This document shows, piece by piece, positions 40,827 to 49,273 of a DNA stretch of 64,000 nucleotides. Origin of the DNA: JADMIH01 sp036399775 (GTDB taxonomy: Bacteria > Chloroflexota > Chloroflexia > QHBQ01 > JADMIH01); the NCBI GenBank assembly GCA_036399775.1, contig DASWMJ010000091.1, positions 1 through 64,000 of the forward strand, written 5' to 3'. Positions within the stretch are counted from its first letter, which is position 1, and the number at the start of each line of letters is the position of its first letter. A program made the position numbers and the translations under genes. The notes under the pieces were generated by a model. It saw only the letters and a list, made by a program, of their open reading frames with translations. It did no database searches and had not been told where the DNA came from.

Positions 40827-40957
40827 CGTAACCCGATCTTATGGCCCCCGCATGCCGAATTGATACTCTTCTTGAGCTACCCGCTCAACGAGTTCAATCA
40901 GGTCAATGACACCCGACGTGTAGCTCACTACACGATCGCGGTTATAGCTCACAGGTA

Positions 40958-40998
40958 AGGAGGAATAAGGCGACACGGAGATGCGCCTTATTCCTCCT
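40958..40998 (+). terminator. 15-bp perfect hairpin
   Basis: Arms 40958-40972 and 40984-40998 are complementary (AGGAGGAATAAGGCG and its complement) with an 11-nt loop. It lies about 130 bp past the secreted protein gene. There is no T-tract beyond TGTTCCTGTT. Confidence 0.55.
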
Positions 40999-41509
40999 GT
41001 TCCTGTTAGTTATCCCGGCTACCCTGAGTGCCAACCAACCTGCTACCGCGTAGACCGAGCTAGACTGCCGACCCTGCACTGTATGCCAGCAGACCACACA
41101 TTGACGCTCACATCGTAAATACCTATACTAATCTTGATCCCAGGCATTACGGGCATCAAGCCAATTTACACGGCCCCATGAAAGGAGGTGGAGAGCTATG
41201 CATGGTTATTACGTGACTTGAGCGTGCGCTACGAATCGCTGGATGCGATTACACGGTAGCTGCATTTGTGGCCCAAAGGCCCGTTGCGAACACGCCTGCA
41301 TTGCTCTTCACCCCAGGTCCAGGGTGTCTCCCTGCCACTCATGGGACATACAACCGGGATATTGGCGGGAGCGCCGTATGGTATTAGCTGTTCGATAACG
41401 CTGGAACTCGCTCGTATGGACCCCCTGGCCGCAGGTGCGCTACACGTTCTCCCTACTCTAAACGGAAGAACGCGACGCAAGCAGCCTAAATACCCAGGAG
41501 TTCTATACA
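40999..41509 (+). other. Long leader of the ABC transporter operon with a 7-codon mini-ORF
   Basis: Apart from the mini-ORF MHGYYVT (41198-41221) behind a near-perfect ribosome-binding site AAAGGAGGTGG (41181-41191), I see no gene. The mini-ORF is too short for a typical protein and could be an attenuator-type leader or chance. No riboswitch class was recognised in the leader. Confidence 0.35.
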
Positions 41510-42472
41510 ATGCGATCCAGTTTCATGGGGACAGCGCTCCCCGCTATCGTGCTGACCATGCTCTCCGGCCTGCTGCTCTTCAGCGGCTGCGGCACGGACC
41601 AACCCCAGGCACAGCCGACACAGGTAGTGCAGCCTACCACTCAATCTACTCAACAAGCCACAGGCTCGACAGAGCCGCTCATTATCTCGGCCATCCCCGA
41701 CCAGGACCCGGAGAAGTTGCAGCGTATCTACGGTACGGTGGCTACCTACCTGTCCAAAGAGTTGGGCATCCCCGTCCAGTACAAGCCGGTGACCGATTAC
41801 ACCGCTTCCGTGACGGCCTTCAAAGTGGGCGACCTGGACCTTGTGTGGTACGGCGGGCTTACCGGCGTGCAGGCTCGGCTGCAAGTGCCCGGCGCGCAGG
41901 CTATCATGCAGCGCGACATAGACGAGCAGTTCCACAGCGTTTTCATCGCCAACACTTCTAGCGGCATCAATAGCCTGGCCGACCTCAAGGGGCATACCTT
42001 CACGTTCGGCAGCGAGTCCTCCACGTCGGGACGCCTTATGCCCCAGTACTTCCTGGATGAGGAGGGCATCAAGACCACCGATTTCAAAGGGGAAGCGGGC
42101 TTCTCCGGATCACACGACAAGACGCTGAACCTCGTCACCGGGGGCGCATACGACGCGGGCGTTCTCAACGAGCAGGTCTGGAAGAGCCGCCAGGAGGAAG
42201 GCAAGGTAGATGCATCGAAGGTCAAAGAAATCTACGTGACCCCCGCCTTCCACGACTACCACTGGATAATCAACCCCGAAGCGATAACCCGCTACGGCAG
42301 CGATTTCGTGGGCAAGGTACAGGCGGCTTTCTTCAAACTCGACCCAAGCGTGCCGGAGCACAAAGAGATACTCGATCTGTTCGGGGCGAAGAAGTTTAAA
42401 GCTACGACCAATGACAATTACGCACAGATAGAAGCAGTGGGCCGCGAAATCGGCCTCATAGTGAACCCGTAA
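41510..42472 (+). CDS. PhnD-like binding lipoprotein (phosphonate/phosphite or putative selenate importer)
   Basis: 320 residues; lipobox LLFSGC at the N-terminus. The mature protein follows the PhnD/PtxB pattern: ISAIPDQDPEKLQRIYGTVATYLSKELGIPV, DLVWYGGLTGVQAR, then FTFGSESSTSGRLMPQYFLDEEGI and GFSGSHDKTLNLVTGGAYDAGVLNEQVW. That last pair of motifs resembles the subgroup that automated models call putative selenate ABC transporter binding proteins; I state this from memory of the family, unverified. First gene of a three-gene operon. CAGGAG at 41495-41500 precedes the ATG. Confidence 0.85.
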   Translation: MRSSFMGTALPAIVLTMLSGLLLFSGCGTDQPQAQPTQVVQPTTQSTQQATGSTEPLIISAIPDQDPEKLQRIYGTVATYLSKELGIPVQYKPVTDYTASVTAFKVGDLDLVWYGGLTGVQARLQVPGAQAIMQRDIDEQFHSVFIANTSSGINSLADLKGHTFTFGSESSTSGRLMPQYFLDEEGIKTTDFKGEAGFSGSHDKTLNLVTGGAYDAGVLNEQVWKSRQEEGKVDASKVKEIYVTPAFHDYHWIINPEAITRYGSDFVGKVQAAFFKLDPSVPEHKEILDLFGAKKFKATTNDNYAQIEAVGREIGLIVNP

Positions 42473-42479
42473 AGCCGCC

Positions 42480-43319
42480 ATGCCGGACAGTAGTAATACA
42501 GTCTTCAGGCTGCGCGGCGTGGGCAAGACCTTCGGAGATTTGCAGGCGTTGAGCGACATCAACCTGGAAATCTCCGAGGGCGAGCAAGTGGCGTTGGTCG
42601 GGCCGAGTGGCGCGGGTAAGAGCACTCTAATCGCATTGCTCAACGGCACGTTGCTGCCAAGCGAAGGCGAAGTGTCGGTGCTGGGACGCGATCTCTCCCG
42701 ACTGAGGCCACGCGCGCGTCGGGCCGTGCAGCGCAGGATCGGCACCATCTACCAGCAGTTCTACCTTACCGGCAGCCTGCGCGTCATACACAACGTCAAC
42801 GCCGGGCACCTGGGCAAATGGTCCTTCTTCAAGTCCGCGCTCTCGCTGGTGTGGCCCCTGGACGTGAAGATCGCAGCCCAGGCGCTCGAACAGGTCGGTA
42901 TTCCCGAAAAGCTGTACGAGCGCAGCGACCGGCTTTCGGGCGGGCAGCAGCAGCGCGTGGCCCTCGCCAGGGTGCTTGTGCAAGACCCGCACGTTATCCT
43001 GGCAGACGAGCCCATCTCCAGCCTCGACCCCGAACGAAGCCGCGAAATCATGGACCTGCTGCGCGACCTGAGCAGGCGAACGGGCAAGACGCTTGTCACC
43101 AGCGTCCACACCTTCCACTTCGCGCGCAGCCACTTCGACCGCATCCTCGGCTTGCGCGGCGGGCGCATCCTCTTCGACTCCCCAGCAGGAGACGTTACTC
43201 CTGCAATGGCCGCCGACCTCTACAGGATAGGCGAATTACGCAGGGATGCGCCAGGGGACGCGAACCTGGAACCCGGTAGCTTTGGCCCATTATTATCCCC
43301 TATGACCAGGTATGACTGA
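42480..43319 (+). CDS. PhnC-like ABC transporter ATPase
   Basis: 279 residues. Walker A GPSGAGKSTL (about residues 41-50), Q-loop YQQFYLTGSL, signature LSGGQQQRVALARVL (about 157-171), Walker B VILADEPISSLDPE, and H-loop SVHTFHFARSH (the switch His). It starts 7 nt after the binding-protein stop and overlaps the permease start by 8 nt, so all three are translationally coupled. Best match by eye is PhnC. Confidence 0.92.
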   Translation: MPDSSNTVFRLRGVGKTFGDLQALSDINLEISEGEQVALVGPSGAGKSTLIALLNGTLLPSEGEVSVLGRDLSRLRPRARRAVQRRIGTIYQQFYLTGSLRVIHNVNAGHLGKWSFFKSALSLVWPLDVKIAAQALEQVGIPEKLYERSDRLSGGQQQRVALARVLVQDPHVILADEPISSLDPERSREIMDLLRDLSRRTGKTLVTSVHTFHFARSHFDRILGLRGGRILFDSPAGDVTPAMAADLYRIGELRRDAPGDANLEPGSFGPLLSPMTRYD

Positions 43320-45060
43320 CTTGCCGTTGAGACCGGGCCGGGCACTCAGCAAAACGATACCGCGCCCCTCGCTCCTGAATAGCCGGACGGCTGCGTTCGC
43401 CATCTTTCTGGCGGCGTTCGCCTGGTCGCTGGCGCAGGCGGGCATCTTCAGCAGAGATCTGGTGAATGGTGGCGGTTGGACGCTGGTGTGGCAGTTTGTC
43501 CGCGCCAGCGTCCAGCCCGACCTCAGCCCGGACATCCTGACCCTGGCCATCCCCTCAATGTTGACGACGTTGGCCTTCGCGGTGTGCGCTACCGCCCTGT
43601 GCCTGGCAATCGGCATCGTGGGGGGCATCCTCTCCTCTGAGGTGTGGTGGCAATCGGTTCTACCCGGACGCGGCATCAGCATGCGCCGGGGCAGGAGCAG
43701 CAGCCCTCACCTGCTCCCCTGGCTCAGCGTCCGAGGCTTTCTGGCCGTGCCGAGGGCAATCCACGAGATAATATGGGGCCTCTTCTTCATCAACATCCTG
43801 GGCCTCGACCCCTTGGTGTCTATACTGGCAATCGGCATCCCATTCGGTGCCATCACCGCCAAAGTCTACGCCGATATACTTGACGAGACCCCACGCGAGC
43901 CGTTGCGCGCTCTGCAAAATAGTGGCGTATCTACGCTCAAATCGTTCCTCTATACCCTCTTGCCGCAGGCTTTCCCCGATCTGCTCTCCTACGGGTTTTA
44001 CAGGCTTGAGTGCGCCATACGCTCGGCTGCCGTGCTGGGCCTCATCGGGGCGGGCGGCCTGGGCTACCAGATACTGTTGAGCCTGCAATCGCTCAAATAT
44101 GAGCAGGTATGGACCTTTCTCTACCTGCTCATCCTCCTCAGTGGGCTAACCGACGGCTGGAGTTCGCTCCTCCACAGGCGGCTGCACGTCACGCGACATG
44201 GGGACTACAAGACTAAGGCTGGGGGCGCAGGGCGTGGCTATTCGGGCCATTCCTTCGCGCGGTACTCGATGCTTGCCCTGCTGCTGATGGTGCCTCTCTC
44301 GTTCTGGTACGTGCAGGCCGACTTCTCGAAGCTCTTCGCGCCCAGGGCATCACGGCTGCTTGCCGGGGTGGTCAGCGACGTTTTCCCGCCCAACCTGGAC
44401 CCTGCGCTGCTGGGGAGGTTGTTCCAACTCTCCGCGCAGACCCTCAGCATGTCCATCCTCGCCATAACGATTGCCGGCCTGGGAGGGCTGCTGCTATCAT
44501 TCTCAGCAGCCGCGAACTTCTCTCTGCCGGGAGGTATGTTCGCGGGCGAGAGCAAGAGCGCACTGCGAACGGCGATGGGTGCCATTGTGCTGCTTGCCAG
44601 CCGGGGCGTGCTGCTCGTCTCGCGCGCGCTTTCGGAGGGCATCTGGGCGCTGCTGGTGCTGTTCGTGCTCTTCCCCGGCATCCTGCCTGGGGCGGTGGCG
44701 CTGGGATTATATAACCTGGGTGTGCTGGGCCGGTTGATGGCCGAGGTGACCGAGAACGCGGATAACCGACCTCTACGCGCACTGAAAGGGCAGGGCGCGT
44801 CCAACGCCCAGGTCTTCCTTTATGGGGTGCTGCCACAAACGCTGTCGAAGAACCTGGCCTACGTGCTCTACAGGTGGGAGGTTTGCGTGCGGGCGACGGT
44901 GGTCGTGGGGCTTGTGGGCGCGGGTGGTCTGGGGAGGCTGCTGGGCGACCAACTCAGCAGCTTCGACTACCGGAGCGTGATGACCTCCCTCATCTTCTAC
45001 GTCGGCCTGACGTTCCTGGTGGATATGCTGAGCGCGCTGGTACGGCGGGCGGTGCGCTGA
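43312..45060 (+). CDS. Fused double PhnE-type permease
   Basis: 582 residues made of two PhnE-like permease domains in one chain. Each has the pattern ILTLAIPSMLTTLAFAV or RLFQLSAQTLSMSILAI, the EAA-type coupling loop (EPLRALQNSGVSTLKSFLYTLLPQAFPDLLSYGFYRLE and RPLRALKGQGASNAQVFLYGVLPQTLSKNLAYVLYRWE), and the following AVLGLIGAGGLGYQI / TVVVGLVGAGGLGRLL. The two halves would form the pore that is usually a PhnE dimer or PhnE1/PhnE2. The join is at about residue 300. Confidence 0.9.
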   Translation: MTDLPLRPGRALSKTIPRPSLLNSRTAAFAIFLAAFAWSLAQAGIFSRDLVNGGGWTLVWQFVRASVQPDLSPDILTLAIPSMLTTLAFAVCATALCLAIGIVGGILSSEVWWQSVLPGRGISMRRGRSSSPHLLPWLSVRGFLAVPRAIHEIIWGLFFINILGLDPLVSILAIGIPFGAITAKVYADILDETPREPLRALQNSGVSTLKSFLYTLLPQAFPDLLSYGFYRLECAIRSAAVLGLIGAGGLGYQILLSLQSLKYEQVWTFLYLLILLSGLTDGWSSLLHRRLHVTRHGDYKTKAGGAGRGYSGHSFARYSMLALLLMVPLSFWYVQADFSKLFAPRASRLLAGVVSDVFPPNLDPALLGRLFQLSAQTLSMSILAITIAGLGGLLLSFSAAANFSLPGGMFAGESKSALRTAMGAIVLLASRGVLLVSRALSEGIWALLVLFVLFPGILPGAVALGLYNLGVLGRLMAEVTENADNRPLRALKGQGASNAQVFLYGVLPQTLSKNLAYVLYRWEVCVRATVVVGLVGAGGLGRLLGDQLSSFDYRSVMTSLIFYVGLTFLVDMLSALVRRAVR

Positions 45061-45152
45061 CACCTTCCAATAAAGAACTTTGTGGAATGGCCTATGCTTG
45101 GGCATCTATGAGTTTGTGCTATAAAGAGTGATGCTCGGAATAAGGAGGAAGC

Positions 45153-46994
45153 ATGGACAAGCCCATCTACAATTACAACTGGAAGTATCATGCCGTTCAA
45201 AACCTGGACGGCTACTTTGACCTGAAGACCGAGGATACGGGCGACGTACCTGTGCGCCTCTTCTTCACACAGCAACTCCTGGATGACGCAGAAGATGGCT
45301 TGTACCAGCAGATAGTCAACGCCACACGCTTTCCGGGCGTGAAGCTGGTAGTCATCACGCCCGATGCTCACTTTGGCTATGGTGTGCCCGTAGGCTCTGT
45401 GATACTGACTGACGGCACGCTGGCGATGGGGCCTGTGGGGTACGACATCGGCTGCTTTACTGGAGAGACCTTGATACCCACAGTCGAAGGCCATTCTCAC
45501 CCTATCGGCGAACTTGCCTCGGTAGGTGGTGAAGTCCTGGTCTACGCACTGTCCGAGGACCATAAGATCGTGGTGGCAAAAGCCACCGCGAGGAAGACCA
45601 GGGCAGAGGCAGAACTTGTGAAGGTGAAACTCGATAACGGGCGCGAGATTGTCTGTACACCCGACCATGAGTTCATGTTGCGCGATGGCACGTACGGCCA
45701 GGCGCAGTATCTGGCGCCGGGGACGTCCGTGATGCCTTTCGACCCAACCGTAGAGCTTAGGGAGATGTCTGCGAGTGGTGTTGTTCATAATCACAAAGTA
45801 GTTTCCGTCGAGCCTGTAGAGCGCAGGGAAGATGTGTACTGCCTGACCGTGCCTGGCTACGGCAACTTCGCGCTTGATGCTGGTGTTTTCGTGCATAATT
45901 GCGGCATGGTTTCCGCTCGCTCCAATGTGCCTGTTGACGCGGCCACCCCTGAGCAGAGGTTGGCGTTCAACAAGGCTGTCATGAAGCGCGTGGAGATGGG
46001 CGCGGGGGGCAACAGCAAGACTCTCCGAAACGTCTCCGAGAAGGAGTTCAACGCCTTGATACGCGGCGGTGCCGATTACTATATCTCCAAGTACGGGGCT
46101 AAGTTCGACCGCAGCCGGGCCGAGCGCAACCGCATCCCTGTGGACGATGATTGGAATATCCCGAAGGGCGGTAAGGGCCGCCCGGAGCGTGGGATGCACC
46201 AACTGGGGTCGTTGGGTGGAGGGAATCATTTCCTTGAATTACAAAGCTGCGAGCAGACAGGCACTCTCTTTGTGCAGGTGCATAGCGGCAGCCGGGGCTT
46301 CGGGCACGGGCTGGCGACCAATTACTTTGCGTTGGCGAAGGCCGAGAAGCCCAACGAGATAAAGCATCTCGACATGGGATACTTCACGCCCGACTCGCCC
46401 AACCACAGGAGCTACCTGAACGCGGTCGCGGCGGGCGGCAACTTCGCTATCATCAACAGGCTGATCCTGTTCGAGCAGATAGCCGAGGCTTTCCGCGAGG
46501 TGTTCCGCGCTGAGCTTGAGCTTATATATGAGATCAGCCATAACCTCGTGCAGAAGGAGCAGCACCCCGACTTCGGTGAGGTATGGGTACACAGGAAGGG
46601 GGCTACCCGCGCCTTCCCTGGAGGCCACTCTGCACTCAGGGACACGCTCTGGGAGGAGAGCGGCCACCCCGTACTCATCCCAGGCAGCAACCGCGACTAC
46701 AGCTTCGTGCTGAGGCCATTACCGGGCGCGGTGCGTAGCGGCTACTCGGTCAATCACGGCGCGGGGCGCAGACTATCGCGCTCGAAGGCCAAGAGCCAGC
46801 TTTCACAGCAGGATGTCAACGAGCAGTACCGCCAGGCGGGTATAATCGTGAACCAGAACGGCAACGTGCCCCTGGACGAGTCGGACGCCTGTTATAAGTC
46901 GGCGCAGGAGGTAGTAGAGGCTGTGGTGTCGGCGGGCCTGGCGGAGATACAGTACAGATTGTGGCCGCTCGCGTCGCTGAAAGGGTTGGATTAG
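45153..46994 (+). CDS. rtcB: RNA 3'-phosphate ligase RtcB with inserted mini-intein
   Basis: 613 residues, of which 149 are an intein; the extein is 464 residues, normal for RtcB. RtcB joins 3'-phosphate or cyclic phosphate to 5'-OH ends using GTP and Mn2+, for tRNA and RNA repair. Extein hallmarks: VVITPDAHFGYGVPVGSV, then GYDIG | CGMVSARS split by the intein, GSLGGGNHFLELQ (metal/GMP site), VQVHSGSRGFGHG, and ISHNLVQKE, with the guanylylated His region SVNHGAGRRLSR near the C-terminus. The insertion lies right before the metal-binding Cys, so the enzyme is inactive until splicing. AAGGAGG precedes the ATG. Confidence 0.95.
   Translation: MDKPIYNYNWKYHAVQNLDGYFDLKTEDTGDVPVRLFFTQQLLDDAEDGLYQQIVNATRFPGVKLVVITPDAHFGYGVPVGSVILTDGTLAMGPVGYDIGCFTGETLIPTVEGHSHPIGELASVGGEVLVYALSEDHKIVVAKATARKTRAEAELVKVKLDNGREIVCTPDHEFMLRDGTYGQAQYLAPGTSVMPFDPTVELREMSASGVVHNHKVVSVEPVERREDVYCLTVPGYGNFALDAGVFVHNCGMVSARSNVPVDAATPEQRLAFNKAVMKRVEMGAGGNSKTLRNVSEKEFNALIRGGADYYISKYGAKFDRSRAERNRIPVDDDWNIPKGGKGRPERGMHQLGSLGGGNHFLELQSCEQTGTLFVQVHSGSRGFGHGLATNYFALAKAEKPNEIKHLDMGYFTPDSPNHRSYLNAVAAGGNFAIINRLILFEQIAEAFREVFRAELELIYEISHNLVQKEQHPDFGEVWVHRKGATRAFPGGHSALRDTLWEESGHPVLIPGSNRDYSFVLRPLPGAVRSGYSVNHGAGRRLSRSKAKSQLSQQDVNEQYRQAGIIVNQNGNVPLDESDACYKSAQEVVEAVVSAGLAEIQYRLWPLASLKGLD
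45453..45899 (+). other. Mini-intein in RtcB (149 residues, no homing endonuclease)
   Basis: Begins with Cys (CFTGETLIPT, block A), has block B VCTPDHEFMLRDG (TxxH), block F-like VERREDVYCLTVPGYGNFALDAGVFVHN and ends His-Asn, followed by Cys of the C-extein. All splicing residues are present. The length leaves no room for a LAGLIDADG endonuclease, so it cannot home by itself. Confidence 0.92.
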
Positions 46995-47042
46995 GTTGTG
47001 CTCGCATGCTTGCCACGCCGGGCAAGCACGCGGCGCGTTCCC

Positions 47043-47318
47043 CTAGCCCTTGATAGTGTTGTATATCGGGCTGATCTCGGGCTGCACGTCGCCAAGCCCT
47101 ACCCGGTGCAGTATGGGCACCAGTGTTTGGGCAAACTGCCCGAAGGTTTCGCCCGACTCCCATATATCCATGACCCGAAGTTTATCGCCACTCCCAAAGC
47201 AGGCGTGGTATAGCCTGCTTTCCGGCGCACCAGCACCGGCAGCATCAAGGCTCTTGATAATCTCGTCGTACTGCTCAGCGTTCATAGATTCGGGCGTAAA
47301 GTTGACAGCGATTGCCAT
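47043..47318 (-). CDS. Dimeric alpha-beta-barrel protein (ABM-like)
   Basis: 91 residues from the ATG at 47318, preceded by AGGAGG. Pattern MAIAVNFTPESMNAEQYDEIIKSL, FGSGDKLRVMDIWESGETFGQFAQTLVPIL and a C-terminal QPEISPIYNTI matches small ferredoxin-like stand-alone domains of the dimeric alpha/beta-barrel superfamily found in actinobacteria and Chloroflexota. The catalytic function is unknown; such proteins range from monooxygenases to binding proteins. Single gene, convergent with rtcB. Confidence 0.7.
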   Translation of the reverse strand: MAIAVNFTPESMNAEQYDEIIKSLDAAGAGAPESRLYHACFGSGDKLRVMDIWESGETFGQFAQTLVPILHRVGLGDVQPEISPIYNTIKG

Positions 47319-47552
47319 TCTCGTATACCTCCTGAAGTTATCGTTCACTCTGTTGGCTTGCAACCTGTCGTGGGACAAACTGCTTGAGTGCATAATAATG
47401 GGTGGTATCGCCCAGTCGCCAGACCAGAAATTGCTCACTTGCTGCTCATTAACTATCCATTTCGCAGACACGACAAAGGGAATGTGCGAGAAGCACGAGA
47501 ATGAGCAATATTTCGTTATCGTACAATGGCGGATAGCGGGTTGAGGAGACTC
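47319..47552. other. Intergenic, no feature recognised
   Basis: It should carry the promoter of the gene at 47318. I see no hairpin or coding signal. Confidence 0.3.
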
Positions 47553-48671
47553 TTACCTGTTCGGCTCGTTCTCAGGCCAGAATACGTCGAAGCTGACTTC
47601 GTACCGGCCACCCCTGTACTGGCCCAGCGCGTCGAAGGCTTCTTGCCCCAGGTCTATCACGATGCCTTTCGAGCGGACATAGGGGATGTCGGGCCAGTTG
47701 ATAACGTCTATGAACTGCACGAATATGGAGCGATTCCCCCGCGTGACCCGCGCCCATCGCCCGTAGAGATGCAAGTCGGCGGGCGCGGCGGCGTACAGGC
47801 CGTAACCTACGTAGTCGTCGGGGAGGTTGCCCCAACTCTTGTTGAGGCTGATTACGCGGTCCCAGTTGGCGTTGAAGACGGTAGCCTCGCCCCGGAAGCT
47901 CATATTGAAGCCGGGGCGCGCCTGGGGTGCGGCTGTCGTACCGTCGAGTCCGCCCGCTAGCTGCTTCTTGAGCAGATCAGCGCCCAGGTGGCCTAACTGC
48001 ACGCGGCCCTGCGCGGTCAACTCGAAGCGGGCGCGCTCAAAATACTGCACAACACTGTTTCCCTCGCGCATCTCCTCGGAGATGGGATAGCCGAATATGT
48101 CAAGGCCGCCGCTCGCTCGCCAGAACTGCCCGAACGCGCCGCCAAGCGTGTGTTTGGTCTGCTCATAATAGACGCGGTCGCCTGTTGAAGTCCCGTTCGT
48201 CACGGGTGGGAAATCGCGCCCCTCCGTGACCATGCTGCCCACGTTGCTCAACTCAACCTTCCAGGGGCGGGCGCTGTTGGGGCGGTACTCGAAGCGGCTC
48301 CGCTCGAAATACTGCATGGGCACGCCGTTGACAACTATCTCTTCGGAGACGGGATACCCGTAGATGTTCACGCCGCCGTTCATCAGCCAGTAGTTGAGAA
48401 AAGCGTCCTTGAGGTAATGCGCGGTCTGGCGAAAATAGACCGAGTTGGAGGAATTGGTGGAAACGGGCGCGGCCTCGGCTATGCCCGAATGCGGAATGCG
48501 GAATGCGGAATCCGGAATAGTGGAAGGTGCGGGGTGAGAGTTGGCGGTAGCCAGGTATGGTGGGGAGTGGGGGGCGGTGCCGCTTGAAGTTGGTGCGATG
48601 GATAGCGCGATGGTGGTGATAGCGGCGAATGTAATTGCGAGTGCCCGGACACGTGTTCGGGGTGCTCTCAA
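47553..48671 (-). CDS. Secreted protein with two surface modules and C-terminal double-psi-like domain
   Basis: 372 residues. Signal peptide (RALAITFAAITTIALSIAPTS), a Ser/Pro-rich stretch partly encoded by a heptad array (residues around AFRIPHS), then two modules of the YFERxxFE class: FLNYWLMNGGVNIYGYPVSEE...MQYFERSRFEY and FGQFWRASGGLDIFGYPISEE...VVQYFERARFEL. The C-terminal about 110 residues (EATVFNANWDRVISLNKSWG... ARVTRGNRSIFVQFIDVINW... IVIDLGQEAFDALG) resemble a double-psi beta barrel as in RlpA or endoglucanase-V-like proteins; the catalytic Asp cannot be assigned. Predicted cell-wall-associated. Confidence 0.72.
   Translation of the reverse strand: MRAPRTRVRALAITFAAITTIALSIAPTSSGTAPHSPPYLATANSHPAPSTIPDSAFRIPHSGIAEAAPVSTNSSNSVYFRQTAHYLKDAFLNYWLMNGGVNIYGYPVSEEIVVNGVPMQYFERSRFEYRPNSARPWKVELSNVGSMVTEGRDFPPVTNGTSTGDRVYYEQTKHTLGGAFGQFWRASGGLDIFGYPISEEMREGNSVVQYFERARFELTAQGRVQLGHLGADLLKKQLAGGLDGTTAAPQARPGFNMSFRGEATVFNANWDRVISLNKSWGNLPDDYVGYGLYAAAPADLHLYGRWARVTRGNRSIFVQFIDVINWPDIPYVRSKGIVIDLGQEAFDALGQYRGGRYEVSFDVFWPENEPNR
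48487..48521. repeat. Heptad array inside a signal/linker region (word GAATGCG)
   Basis: Five units GAATGCG, GAATGCG, GAATGCG, GAATCCG, GAATAGT lie in the 5' coding part of the secreted protein gene and read as SAFRIPH-type residues on the minus strand. The same word forms the hairpin at 62816-62882. Confidence 0.85.
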
Positions 48672-48900
48672 GAGCGGTCTCCTTCTATGCAGTTCCGATG
48701 AGGTAGCATAAGCCCTGCCCGGCTAGCTGTGATTCTCCTCTTTATACATGCGAGAATACAGCATTATCTACCTCCGTGACACCCTACTTACTATGTGCCA
48801 CGACTTCCTACTTACATGAGTGCGATTGTAGCCCATAAGAGTAACCTTTGTCAATAACGCAAATTCCGTAGAGGCGCGCTTAGTTCCACCTAATCAGGGG
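48672..48900. other. Upstream region of secreted protein gene
   Basis: It carries the divergent promoter of the gene at 48671. No coding signal seen. Confidence 0.3.
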
Positions 48901-49049
48901 CTAAACGCCAAGACGCAAAGGCGCCAAGTACCCGCCAAGAGTTCTTTTGTTTGGTTTTGCTTAGGCAGTACTGGTGCCTAATGGGCGACTCTGGATGTTT
49001 GATTGGAGACTCCTTTACAGTCTTGGCGTCTTTGCGTCTTGGCGTTTAG
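48901..49049. repeat. Inverted repeat, second GCCAAG-family element
   Basis: Arms 48901-48928 and 49022-49049 match over 28 bp with one G.U-compatible difference, around a 93-nt centre. The outer word AACGCCAAGACGC and the following CGCCAAGTACCCGCCAAG match the element at 29217-29347. Confidence 0.85.
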
Positions 49050-49101
49050 AAGAAATGCTTGTTAGCCTCGATTGTTGGCAGAACCGGAGAGCCTTGAGTG
49101 T

Positions 49102-49130
49102 TTGACATTTACATAACGGCTGGCTATACT
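49102..49130 (+). promoter_or_regulatory. Promoter upstream of arsA-like gene
   Basis: TTGACA (49102-49107), 17-bp spacer, TATACT (49125-49130). The start codon is 144 bp further on, so there is a leader of about 135 nt. Confidence 0.65.
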
Positions 49131-49273
49131 AACTTTGGCAGTGCGGGCCACGATGGCTTACTCTGCTAAGCCTCTGGTGTCAGTTTAGAGCGTCTCCTTT
49201 GCGCGCACGAATAGCGGCATGCCGATGGCTTGCGCGGACTGCTTATTGACGCTTTCCCGGATAGAGAAAAGTC

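Noticed and set aside
41229..41509. rRNA fragment or riboswitch in the transporter leader
   Set aside because: A short GGTATTAGC resemblance to antisense 16S is too brief; no aptamer pattern was recognised.
44997..46229. 410-codon minus-strand frame over rtcB
   Set aside because: Antisense shadow; the plus strand encodes RtcB and its intein with all motifs.
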